A DNA stretch of 64,000 nucleotides from Paracyclopina nana (taxonomy: Eukaryota; Arthropoda; Copepoda; Cyclopoida; Cyclopettidae): assembly GCA_019096065.1 (NCBI GenBank), contig JAGUCH010000005.1, forward strand, positions 930,001 to 994,000. The letters are read 5' to 3'. Position numbers and translations under genes: made by a program. The number at the start of each line of letters is the position of its first letter. Positions within the stretch are counted from its first letter, which is position 1. This document shows positions 45,413 through 57,672 of this stretch, one piece after another. The notes below the pieces were generated by a model, which saw only the letters and a list, made by a program, of their open reading frames with translations, was not told where the DNA came from and searched no databases.

Positions 45413-45806
45413 AGGCCGATTTCAAATAATAGAAGCCAAGCTAAGATAAGCTAGGTTCTTTGGAGGCTCATAACTCAGCAACTACTGAATCGATTGGCAC
45501 CAAATTTGGCAGGATTCATAAGAAGAGCATAATAAGCCACCATACCAAATTTCAACTGGATCTGATCATCCCATCCATAGGCTGACTTTACCTGCCCAAA
45601 AAGACAAGCTATAGATACTTAGCTTTGCTTATAAAATGGCCTCGACTAAACGGCCTCGGAACTTGACCAAATTGCAAACACAGCTGTAGGTTGACATTTT
45701 GATGAACCGTACCAAGTTTGGTGCCAATACAATCAGTATTTGCTGAGATATCAGCCTCCAAAGCTAGCTTAGCTTGCCTTAGCTTCGGTTATATGAAATC
45801 GGCCTA
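45413..45806. mobile_element. Long foldback (MITE-like) element, 394 bp
   Basis: Ends AGGCCGATTTCAAATAATAG and, inverted, AGGCCGATTTCATATAACCG. Pairing continues inward for about 100 bp on each side (AAGCTAAG units, CTTTGGAGGCT, TCTCAGCAA..TACTGA, TTGGCACCAAA), so most of the element is one imperfect palindrome. The AGGCCG(T/A)TTC end and AGCTAAG units resemble the 39.3-kb family. No coding capacity. Confidence 0.7.
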
Positions 45807-48332
45807 ATGAAAAAAAGCCTTTTCATAAATTGTGTGTTCACAGCAAACTGCAGTTACAGTTGTGTAATAAAAAAATGATATTGGAAAACTTTTGTTTTGT
45901 GTGTGCACCATTTCCAGATTTTTTTCTTCCCTCCCCTCATCAGGCCAATAAGTCTGGAGAAGAAATTGACAGATCTCATTTGGCAAATACAAGAGAAGAA
46001 GACCATTTGCTGCTAATGTTGAAATGTCCAAGTACTTAGCTTCGCTTAGCAAAAAGAGAGCAAAGCAGAATCATTTGTGGTGAAGCATATCAGAGAATGT
46101 CCAAATCTGCTGCTGCCTCGTAGTGATAAATTGTGTACCCAGAAATGACTCAATGGTCTTCTTCCCCTCGTTTTTTCAGCAAAGTCAGCAAGCTAAGTTG
46201 ATTTAGCCGACACCAGCCACAAAAAGGCCAAAATGGGCAGAAAAAGCCAAATGTCAAGTCAACGCCTTGATTCATGCACAATTTGCAATGTTTCGATTAA
46301 AAAGCTATTTAATAGGCCCGGCTCATCTGCTCAGTAATATGCAATATTTTTTTTGGTAAATATCGCATTCACAGCTGATTCAAGCAAGTTTCCATGTATT
46401 GAATTTCTACTTTAAGGCCTGAATTGCTTTATTAATAGTTTTTACAGCCTTACAAACTGCTCAGCAAAAAGTGATATTTTGGCGAAATATTACTGAGCTA
46501 CAACAGCAAATTCGAGCAACTTTTCCTTCTTTTTCGGGCCAGAAAATTGGCTTTTCTGTGTATGTGGTATGAGAGCAAAAATGAATTGTTATTTTTTTTT
46601 AGCACAAGTATCAACTATAATCTGCAACCGAACACAGCCCCAAAGTATCCAAAGTATAAGTTTTTCCTCCAAATTGTATTGCGTACTACTATATTGAGCT
46701 TAGGCCAAAAATCCGTTTTGATGTGGGCTTCGCCATGAAGAAGAAACTGGCTTTGAAGAAAACTTTCTGATCCGGTCCCCAATGTGTATCCCATGTTGTT
46801 GTAGCTGCTGCAAATTCGCAGCAGCATTTTTTTCGGGTGTCCATACATTTATGCCAGAGCTTTCACGATCATGTCTCACTGTTGTGTATTGAATTGCCAT
46901 GATACTTTGGTCGGATTTTCCATCCGGAAATGATGATAGATGAACCGGCCACAAAATACTACTGGTACACATGGAGCAGTAGCAGCCAGAAGAAGAACCA
47001 TATGCGAGAAGGATTTGTGATGGTTTTTTTCACCATAGAAAACGAGGAAAAATGATGCATTACATAGCCAAAGGGAATCTTTCCGTGGTAGGACTACAAC
47101 GACGATACAGGCTCGGTCCGTACACGCTTTTTACAAATTAAGGCCTTCTTCACCTTGTCAAAAATGTATGGCATTTTGGAATACTTCCTCGCCAAAATTG
47201 GCAATTCAAGCCAATTTCTATAGATAGTTTAGCATTTTTTAACTGAAATTGGCTCGATTGCGTTGCAAACTTTTAAAAATCCTACCGTACATTTAAACAA
47301 TTTTGGCCTGTTTTTAACATTGGTACTCAGCCAGAATATCAACCATAATATGCAGCTGAAAGTAGCCAAAGGGCCTGTTCACCTGCTTATTTTGCGAAAT
47401 TATAACTCAAAACAACAGCTAAAAAGGTTACAAATTAAATATCATGAATTGCCTAATAAGGGCGATTGTGGCTAAACAAAAGTGGAAAAATAGCGAAAAA
47501 CGCGAAAAATGGCCAATTTTTAGTAATATTGCCAATAACTGACCAGGAAAATTGCGATTATCATAAGGCTTAAGGAATTATTAAGCAATGGAGCATGCCT
47601 TAACGAAAAAGCGAGTAGGGAACGAGCCGCTTGGAGTGGAAAGCATCCCCAGATCTGATCGACTCTTGGGTATCCTTAAAATGCAAGAAGACCCATATAA
47701 TGCTGTATTAGGCTCAGTGTGCCAAAAAACGCGCGCCCTTATGGGATCAGTTCGCATGATTTCTCAAGATATTGAGCCAAATCATGTGCTCTTCAATTAG
47801 GCTAATTTCCCCAGCACACAGCTGCTGCAAAATTGCTGGCAAAAGAGTGTTTGCTTTCAATATCGTAGCAAAGTGGATGTGAAAAATACTATGCACAATA
47901 CTTATATACTATAGTGAATACTGTTGATGATGGCTTTTTCTCACACTATGCTATACATGCTGAGTATTGGGCTGGCTCCTTAATATTTATTCGTTTTTCT
48001 CCTCGGCAATCTTAACAGCATAGATATATGCTAGATGCATGCATAAGTACAATAATGCATATAGTCCATATGCTATAGGACATCTAAAGTGATTTACCCA
48101 CAAAACATTATTATCATCATGATTTCTTCTGAGCCTTTTCATCTGCAATCTGACAATGACAATGTCATAATGTGAAGCAAGAGAAATTCATGGCTTTCTA
48201 ATAACTCTCACTTCAATATCGAATATAAAAAATATATGAAAATTTGTTTGAACTGCTTTTTTTTAAAAAAAAAACCACTTAATCATATCAATTTTGACAG
48301 CTTTAGAGTGTATGGGAGTAATGCCATTTTCG

Positions 48333-48348
48333 CCGCTAGGTGGCGCCA
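48333..48348 (+). promoter_or_regulatory. CTCF-like site, exact copy of the patched-intron motif
   Basis: CCGCTAGGTGGCGCCA, identical over 16 bp to the minus-strand site at 12739-12754 but in unrelated flanking sequence, which argues for a binding motif rather than a repeat copy. Confidence 0.45.
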
Positions 48349-49451
48349 GCCTCGAGCAAATATGTAAACAAAACATAATTTATTAGGGAAACATGCTCCG
48401 TTTTCCGCCTGATCGTTATTCCCTGCGGATAACGTTAACGGGACACGAATTCTTAGACATCTGGGTTTTTGAAGGATCTTCTCCGCTTGCTTTCTTTTCT
48501 CCCTAAAGACTGATGATACCAATGGCTACTGCTATCGCGGTGGATAGGATTACAAGATGGAGCGAGTAACACATTGCAATCACCTAATTCTATTGAGTAC
48601 TCGGTGGTGCTATATATTCATGAAAGAGCACATCATTTTTTACCATATACCTTCAGAGCTGAGAGTGTGAAGAAAAATAAGGCCGGTCATAAATTTACAA
48701 TTTATGATTTCACCAGGGCTCTATAGACAAGCCATGAAGTCAACAATTTGCACATTTCCTATGTGCGTCAATACAACATGTAACTTTCTCTAGCTATAAA
48801 ACTTTTTTCTGTTCACTTTCACTCCTAGAATGACTTGTGAAGAAACTGTGAAAGGTTCAAAGGGGCGGCGCGAAGAAAAATGGGATGCAGTTGCCAGTAT
48901 TTTTTTCTCTCTCCTTGCAAGCAAGGGGCAAAATAAGGTGAGTTGATTAAAATGTTCTGGCAAAATGTCAGCTCAGGTTATTTATGATTTGATTGGCCCT
49001 GTTTAAGTCACCTCTTTTATGCCCTAGGAGCTTTCATTTGCATATCCAAAGTGTGTGTGTGTATACGATCTTTTTGAAAGCTCACTTGGGCTTTTCCATC
49101 TCCAGAGATGGATAGAAGAAATATGCAGATTTTCTCATATAGCATAGCTGCGCACAGCTTTTCATGACCTCACCACCCTGCTGCTTAAATTTGATTTATC
49201 ACACTTCAAAAATGGCTTTTTAGAACAACAACAACATGTTGCAGCAGCAAGGCAATTTTCATAGCGAGAAAACTGATTCGTTTCCATTTTATTACACACA
49301 CACTATAGGTTGAAAGGTGTCCCATTTGGCTTTGAAAACTGCAATCATTCTGTCATTTGTGATAACAAATCGCTGGTTTTATGGCGATCCTTATCTTTGC
49401 CAGCTTCCCAGGAGGTTTCCTACAGCAAGGGAATCACAATAAAGCTCCTCG

Positions 49452-49467
49452 CAGCGCCACCTGGCGA
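49452..49467 (-). promoter_or_regulatory. CTCF-like site
   Basis: Minus strand reads TCGCCAGGTGGCGCTG. A second weaker core, TGTAGGTGGCGCTG, follows at about 49917-49904 on the same strand. Confidence 0.4.
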
Positions 49468-50821
49468 GCCCAAAGTGAAAAAATGGCTTGAATGCAGCTC
49501 ATAAAAACCCTCTTGTTCGCCAACCTAAGAAAGGATTGCTCATGAGCAGCTCAAAATTCTTGTGGGGATTCTTTTTGCTCACAAAGGCATTTTGTGGCAT
49601 CGGCGTAAAAAGCTAGTAGTACCGAATGGCATAGTATCTAGTAAAGTAACATCCGCCACTTGACTTGGCACCAAACTCTGACACAGTTTTATCACTGTCA
49701 CCCCAAAAAGCACTGTAAAGATTGCCATCGTCTATAACTTCTCTCCAATTACTGAGATGACTTCTTCTCACCCAACCAGTTCAGCTGCTTTGACGTCCTC
49801 ATATTCCCAAATGGAAACAAATCTAGACACTTACTACTGCGCGTGCACTGCCCAAAAAACGCCGTGCCGGGCCAACCAACGACATTGCTTGTTTGCATCA
49901 ACAGCAGCGCCACCTACAAAAACTCGGGTGGATTGGCGGCTTTTTTAATAGGGAAAATCCGTCACTCTTGAAGAGTAGGCAAAGCAAATAGCAGAAAATG
50001 AATTTTTTCGCCTCTGCTGCTGCTGCTGCTATGCTGATGCAATGCTAATTGGGGTTGAAGTGGCGGCGAAGCGAGGCGCTTTGTTGACACGGTGTGAAGT
50101 GATGCATCAGAAAGTGTGTCGGGCGCATGCAAAACTAGTCAGATTTGCCTGAAAAGTTGTTGCACAAGAGCAGCCAGCAAATATGTATTGATGGGCAATA
50201 TACTTTGCCCACCTATAGAGAATTTGCCTTTCAAGAGTGTCATTCTGAGTGCCAGAGTAGAAAAACATTGATGGTTTGTCCCTCGAGAGAGGTAGAAACC
50301 TCCATTTTTCATCCTGAAGGAAGAATAGTGCTGGCTCTCTCAGAGTATACTAGCCCTTATTGTTCTTATTTACAGACCCTCTGAAGAATGACTGATGAGA
50401 AAACGGGCTCGAAAAAATAAAGGAGAAACTTCACTCCTCCGAGGTGCAAGGATGATTCTTCAAAATTTGCGCGTCAGCTGACGGTTAAATTTTTCGTACC
50501 GACCCGCCGGCTTGGGCCGTTGGCCTGTTAGCCTGAGGCGGCCGTTAATATTTATGTGGGATGGAGGCGCCATCTGATGAGCTTTCATTAACTGGCGTTG
50601 AGATATGATCTGCGGAAAATGCCCAAAAGAGGCCGATCCTACACACACTTTGACTTTATGGGTGTTAGTGAAGAAAAGGGGGGCTTCTCCTCCTTCCATA
50701 ATTAATCTTGCCAGTCTCCTTTTTTCACAGCTCTCTTCTCTTGCCTCTTTCACAAGCTCAGATATATTTATGTGAAAGCAGCAAGCCAGTCAAAACTTTT
50801 TTGTTGGAAGGAGGCTTTTAC

Positions 50822-50839
50822 CACACACACACACACACA
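50822..50839. repeat. (CA)n microsatellite
   Basis: Nine CA units. A simple-sequence tract with no other signal. Confidence 0.7.
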
Positions 50840-53800
50840 TTTTATTACCAGCACATCTATTTTGTGTTGGCCCGAAAAACTTGTTACATCCATGCACACA
50901 TAGAGAGAGAGATGGGTTGAGCCTGACATTATTGGCTCGAGCTGTTTAAGCCTATTGGATAAAGTTGGATCCTTACAAAGGACTGCTCCAAAAAGTGACC
51001 AGTGAGCGTGGCAAAACCAAAATTGCCCAACAGCAGAGTAAACAAACAGCAGCAGCAGCATTTTGTCAACAAACAGCTGATTCTTGAGTGGGAGAATGTG
51101 CAGATCCTACCTCAAAACTGGGGAGCTTGTTCAAACTTCCCAACATTTTGATCCCCCCAAAAAGCTTGTTAATTTAGAAACAGAGCTAGGGCTCACTCAA
51201 TCCAAAGTGTGTCAAATATGGCAGGACATCCAATGCTTCATAGTGTATATTATATACTGGTGGTGCAATGGAATCTTGGTTTGTTTGCTCAGTATGAGTG
51301 AGCCTTCTGTTGACACTCAGCTGCTGCTGCTGCTGTTGTGTACAAAGAGTGTATGAAGTGGGTGAGCTCTCCAAAAAAAGCAATCAAGCGTTGAAGTGTT
51401 CCATGCCCTATTATTGTTTTCTCCACTTTCTCCCTTTGAACCTTCCATTTTGACAGCACTCATGCTCAGATTTCAGCAGAGATAGGAAAAACCACAGCTC
51501 TACATGTTTGCCCTTTGGACTCTTGCAGGTGAACAGGGGAGAAACTTTTGTATGGAGGCTAACGAGATATAAGAAGAAATCATCATCCCAGCTTGAGAGA
51601 AAATTTGCATCTAGGCCAAAATCAAAGGCTCGCCACAGTTACCACGTCCGGAATGCAATTTGGGAAGATGTGGAATGCAAAGGAGCTACTACTACATAGC
51701 ACATGCACTGGATTGCTGCTAGCCTCTCTAGATCAAAGAAGGAGCCAAATAATGAAAACTTCCAACAAGTAAGGCAAGAAGTTTCTTGACCATCATCATG
51801 ACAATCCCCTATTCTGGATGCTCCCCTCCCCTGCCCAAACAACAACAACAATTGAGAAGTCAGTTTCCAATTATATATGAATACCCAGAGAAGAAATTGA
51901 AGGCCCATCAGCATCATATCTTGCATTAGCAACCACATCAAACTGGAACTATTTGACTGTCAAGATGCTGAAGGAATTCCATGATAGTAGTATATCACAA
52001 AAAATGTTTTTTTTCCAAACCAAAAAAGCACTCTTATTTATATCTTCTTACATAAGGATCATGGAGAATTTGAATGACGAGGCAGCAATGACAGCAAGCT
52101 TGATGGATCCTGGCAGCCAGCTTATTAACTTAGTTCATGGGCCTCCCTCAAGTGCAGATTGAGAAAAATAAGCCCTAAATTTTGTGGGGAGCAGCATGGG
52201 TCTTAAGGCTGGCTGACAGGAAGTGAGCTGGAAAGGAGCCATAAATAAAGGATTGAAAGTAACGCAGGTGCGCCTGATGAGATAGCTACCAACCAAAGAG
52301 CCTAAGATCCCAATTCTTTGCCCATGGGGGGCGTTGATTAGCATCAACAAAGAAAATCTGAATTGGGCTGAAATGGCAAGTTGCTCTCAAACGTTGTGTC
52401 AAGCTTGAAATCCGGGCGTAAAAGTCAATTAAGCAAAGTTGGCTGTTTGTGTTCTTCTTGGCTTTGTTTAGTCTAGGCGTAGAGGCTTGTTTAGCGAAGC
52501 AAGTATTCTATAAATGGTGGTAGAAATGGAACTGCTGATGCCAATAATGAGCCCTCGTTTCGACACCTGCGACCTTATATAGCCAATTAAGAAAGAGATG
52601 TGTGCGTGGGCTGGGGCGCGCGGAAGACAAGTTGTGCGGGCGCGCGGAACTCCCGCGCGCCACGTGGTTTTTAGAAGTAAACAAAAACAAATTGGAGAAG
52701 TGGAATGTAATCTTGAAAGCTGGCAACGTGCATCAAAGCGTTGAAAATTGTTACATAGCTCATTAGGAAAAACAAGGTCAACTAATGAGGTGAAAAGCTA
52801 CTTTGACAGCCACAGAAAATGATGTAGAAGTAGTATAGAACAAGGAGAAACTTGATATGACTTCTTAACTATGCAAGAAAGCTGCTCATTTTGAACTTTC
52901 CAAATGAGATGACAATTTTATGCCTCCTTTTAGAAAGCAGTTGTTGCACTGCTAATGAAGCCATTTAAAACGAAACTTTCCTCCTACTCCAATTGTGCAT
53001 AAAAGCTGATTATTATGGCATTTTCCACATCTACTACAGCAGCAGCCCATTTCCACACGAGGATATCTGCTTTCTTTCCACTACAACTTCAACTCCTATT
53101 TGTTTACATTGGCAGACAGCTTAAAACAGTATTTTGTCAAACTTGCAAGGAGCATGAAACAGGGGATCAGTTAAGCCACACCCTTCAAAAATGACTGCAC
53201 TTTTCATTGGCCCTTTGCCAAATGACTGACGAAGCTGCTTTTGAGCAGAGAGAGGGAAAAAATCAAGTCGTTTCAGGTGGCCCAAAAGTATGCACATATT
53301 TCAGACCGACACCTTCAAAATGTAGATGAGGCTTCAAAAAAATTTCACATATCAACGCAAATGCACTAGTACACCCAACCAGCCTGGCTCTGTATAAATC
53401 AGCAGCCATGAAGGAGGGGCTCTGTATACACAACTGGAAATTGTCTACTCATTTTTGCTAGCCACAAATGTGGTGGTATCTTCCTGGCCAATTCCTGCCT
53501 TGAATACTAGATTTTCCTCGAAGAAGGAATAAGTGCAAAAACCTGGTGGTGGTGCTGCTTCCCCAGCAGAATTTACAATCAAGCTCTGTATAAACAAATA
53601 TCAAAAGAGAAGGAGTAAGCAAGTTTTTCCCTGGCAGCTAGCAGAGCACGGTTGTGCAGCATTGACCAAAACTTCTCAAAGGTAACAAGAATGAGAATTA
53701 ATATGACACCAAAAAGACGCATTATGACAAACTTCATGGTATACATCTTCTTCAACCACAACAAGGCCACATTTTGATTATACCACAGCTTTATACCACT

Positions 53801-56800
53801 TTCCCTGGCAGAGCCTGAAAACCTTGCTCTCTTGCCATTTTCCCCGGATTTCTGCTGCTTTGGCGTAGTATTTTTTGAATAGCTGGTGTCAGCCAAATCT
53901 GACTGAATTCGGCCCATTGATTGAAGATGATTGACCATTTTGAGCAGATGCTGCAGAGTGACACTTTTTGATATACCAAGTGATTGACTCACGACAGATT
54001 GTGCATGATGGCCGGCGGACACATTCTATTACGACAGCTTTCCTTCACCATGAAATCTGAGCTGGCATGAATATTAGGCTTCATTTACACGGCAACATTA
54101 GCCCTGCCGAAATGGCAACTTTTTCAATTTCCACAGCCTCGCTTCTACAGCTAGTACAAGAGTTATAGGCGTGACATGTTTTCAAAATGTCAAACGCGAA
54201 CGGCAACAAAAATCAGTAGCCAAAAAAGCCAAAAAGGCCCATTTTATGGATGTTTAGGGTCATATCTGGTATCTTTTTCGATTCAACAGGAGATTGTGTC
54301 AGTGGACATTTTTGTCACTAATGCTTTTTTTAAAGTCTTTATTTGCTATTTTGAATTGGGCATGGCTTTTAACCTTTGAGCCCAAAGTTTGCTTAAAATG
54401 CCAAAAAGGTCTGAAAAACAAGCATTGCGCTGAAAAACCAGAAAGTATCTGGTAAATCATTTATTTTTTGGAAACAAGCATCATCACACAAAAATGAGCA
54501 ATGATCTTGTTCGCTTAAAGAAAGCATAATGGGCTTTTTTATCTGCTCCACCCAAAAAATGAAGAATAAAGGTCAACAGCTCAACTCACCCATTTATTGA
54601 GTGCTGACAGTATTTTCTCCTTTCAAAATTATTCCGGCCTTGGCAGACATTTTTGTGCCCTAAGAAAAAGGCCCTAGATGTCATTTCGCAAAGAGGATAG
54701 TTTGTGACCACCACCAACAGCCAAGGCAGTAATGGCAAAACTGTGTGACAAATGAGAATTTGAGAATTGCCTGCTCCTCCTTCTCCGGCCATAATAAATG
54801 TAATGTTAAAAGCCTTCTTTTGTGAGTCAAGTCATAAATTGTGCCCAGAAAAGCTACAACGCATAATAATAATATTTCTCATACTGGCTGAAGTAAAGCT
54901 GCATCGCAACAACAACAGCCCCCATAAAAAGGAGTCCAAAGGTGAGGATGGCGGCGGTGATTTTCCCGGCAGCAGCAGCGAATTCATGAGGCTTGAAAAA
55001 GGATGTGAGGATGATTTCAGACATTGTACTATTCTAAGACCGGGGTTGAGAGCAAAAAGTGAGCTTGAGGCAAATAGAGTATTGCCTACCACTACTACTA
55101 CTACGAGAGTATTTTCTTCTATCATGCCTTGCCTGCAGGCAAAAACCCAAACAAAATAGAGGGGAAAAAGGCAAGCTGCTATCGTTCACTCTCTGCACAA
55201 AAGCAAAAATGTCCATAAAATATGGCATGCACAAAAAAGGGATCAGAGAGAGAGAAATGCAATTTCAGCAAAAAGGAGCAAAATGATAGCTTTTGTGGAC
55301 AAGGTGACTACTTTTCTTGCCAAGAATCAGCACATCAATGGCTCATTTCTCATCTATTTACAGTCTGGAAAGAAATGAAGAAAATGCCCTGCTTGGGCGT
55401 CTTGCCAGAAATTACAAATGCGCGCTGGGATAGCGGCAACAACTGGTTAAGCTCCCTCGATTTATGATAACTACTGCACTTAATGTCAAGTCAAATAATG
55501 CAGCCGTTTAAGGCAGGAAAAAGCAGCTCTAACATGTAGTGAAACTGTTATCATAAAGAATTAGGAGTAGCTAGCTAGCTGCTGAAAACGAATTTTGGAG
55601 GATTTTTTAGCTGGCTCATGAACAGCAGCAGCAGAGTACAGAGTGTCCCACACTTTTCGGAGCAAAATAATATGAACTGGGCTCGCAGATCGAGTTCCAA
55701 GTCGAGCCGAGTGGGGTAATGGTCAGAATTGGGAGCAAAGTGACTGCTAGATGATAAGCCTTAAAATTGTGGGCTCGGCTGAAGTGATTTCAATTTCGGA
55801 GGGACATTCTGCAGCACAGCAGAAGTGAGCAAGGAAATCCCGTGCTCTCAAAAGTGGTCCTATATCCGAGTAGTGTGGAAAGGCATCACAGGAAAAAATT
55901 GCCAACAAGATGAGATGCTTTTGCTGGCTAGGATGGATCTAGATTGGTGCCACTTTCAACATGGCTGCTGCTGCAGATTTTCATCCTGACATGGAATGAC
56001 TTCTGATCCTTCAATCAAGAATGATGGCTTCAGTGAAGGAGGAGGAGGGCCGAGGAAGGCCGAGAGGACTAAATAAATGCAGTAATGCAGGCAATCAATC
56101 TCAACCCTGTGCAATGACACAACAATTATTGGGTCAATCCGGATGGCTGTCCAATTGACCACAAAAAGAGCCCTACATACGTCGCAGTGAGCAAACAACC
56201 GCGAGCTCCAGCTGCCTGCCATTCCTGGCTTTCATCGCATCAACGTATTCAAGAGGGATCACTGAGCGAGGAGAATCACCATCAAAGCTTGGCAGATATC
56301 TAAGAGTGCATGTGTACACCAATGGCAGAAAAATTGACTCTACAAGCAGTGCATACTTTTCGAACGGCGCCCTAAAAAAAGTGACGCGCCACTGACAGCT
56401 GACGCGCAACAACAACAACAAAAGAAAACAAAACTCTGCTTCCGCTTTCTATTTGGCTACTAAGAAATGGTTTGAAATCAAATATTTCTATGAAGCCAAT
56501 ACCCTACTCAATTACTAAATAAAATGCAGCATTTTAAATATATGAAACAGCTGATTCAAGCCAACTTCTGTTTTCACATTTTTGACCAAAATTGGCCTCA
56601 CCTTGTAAATAATATTTTCAAGCCTTTTTCCACTTTTTCTCACATTGCTATTCTATTAAGGTATTAAAAGCTGAGCAGAAATTAAAAATTGATATTATTA
56701 AATGTAATTCGAGTTCAGCATTTGAAAAATGGTAAAAAATTGAATTTCGAGCATGCTTTCAAGTGAATTACACACGTGTGCACAGGTTATATAGAGGGAG

Positions 56801-57140
56801 ATCGGAGTCAGCAAATTCAAAAGTGGCAGTTAACAATAAATTAGACTGGCCTTATCTGCTCATTCAAGAAGGTAGAAAGTGGAAGCTAAATGGGGTGATT
56901 TTCTTCTTCCATGGCATTGGGCATTGGAGAAACTGAGCTCAGAGCCTCGAGAAACTTTGAGCCCAGACGTTTTTGGTGGAAAGGAACAATTTTGAGACAC
57001 ATTCCCCGCTCTTGTCAAACAGGACAATGAACATAGCCCAAGGGACTTTGAGCAGAGCATGATTTACCGACTGTGAAGTCGCAGCCAATTTGAACTACTT
57101 CCAAAGATTGTCTCCTATTTAAAGAGAAATCGAGGTAAAC

Positions 57141-57672
57141 ACAGCCAAATGCCATAGTTGAAAAAATCACTCTTTTCAAGATTGGCCAAACTAGATATAC
57201 CCAATGTTTTCCCATTAAGAAAAGCATGAACTTTAACTGAGCTGCCAAGAGAAGCAAATCTAGCTCGCGTTTTCCGCTTAACTATTAAGTATTCAGGGCG
57301 ATCCCATATTCAAAATTTCAATCGAGTTACCTTGCTAAGACGGTAGTAGCCATTCTTGGTTATTTAAGTTCAGCTCGTTCTAAACGAATTGAGTTGATTT
57401 TAGCCAAGTTAAGATAGGTGCTTGGTTGACGCGCCAACACATTGAACGTAAGCAGCTGATGAGCTAACTTTGCTTTTCTCAATGGAGCAAGCTTCAATTG
57501 CTACACATCTGAGAACACTTTTTGTAGCTCAGTTAAATTCGGCAACTTAACTTAACGTAGCAAGCAAGCTCGTACAACATAAAATTAAGCAAAGTTAGCG
57601 TCTAACTGCATATAAATATTTGGGAACAGAACTTAACTTGACTAACCAGTCAATATGGGAACGCCCTTTTAA
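57141..57672 (-). mobile_element. Dispersed repeat, copy B (inverse of the Rbfox-intron copy)
   Basis: The reverse complement of this interval aligns along its length with 32711-33195. Its outer end, read on the minus strand, is AGGGCGTTCCCATATTGACT, similar to the AGGCCGTTCTCATATTGC ends of the foldback elements at 39.3 kb. Copy B has an extra stretch near 57380-57430. No coding capacity. Confidence 0.65.

Larger units (their letters stand above)
45807..57140. other. Long gene-free stretch
   Basis: About 11.3 kb with no exon I can support on either strand. It holds a short (CA)n microsatellite (50822-50839), CTG/CAG runs (about 50008-50030, 51047-51060, 51320-51335), GC-rich CGCGCG patches (52615-52665) and CTCF-like motifs at 48333, 49452 and 49904. 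It could be intronic or regulatory DNA of Rbfox, or intergenic. Confidence 0.4.
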
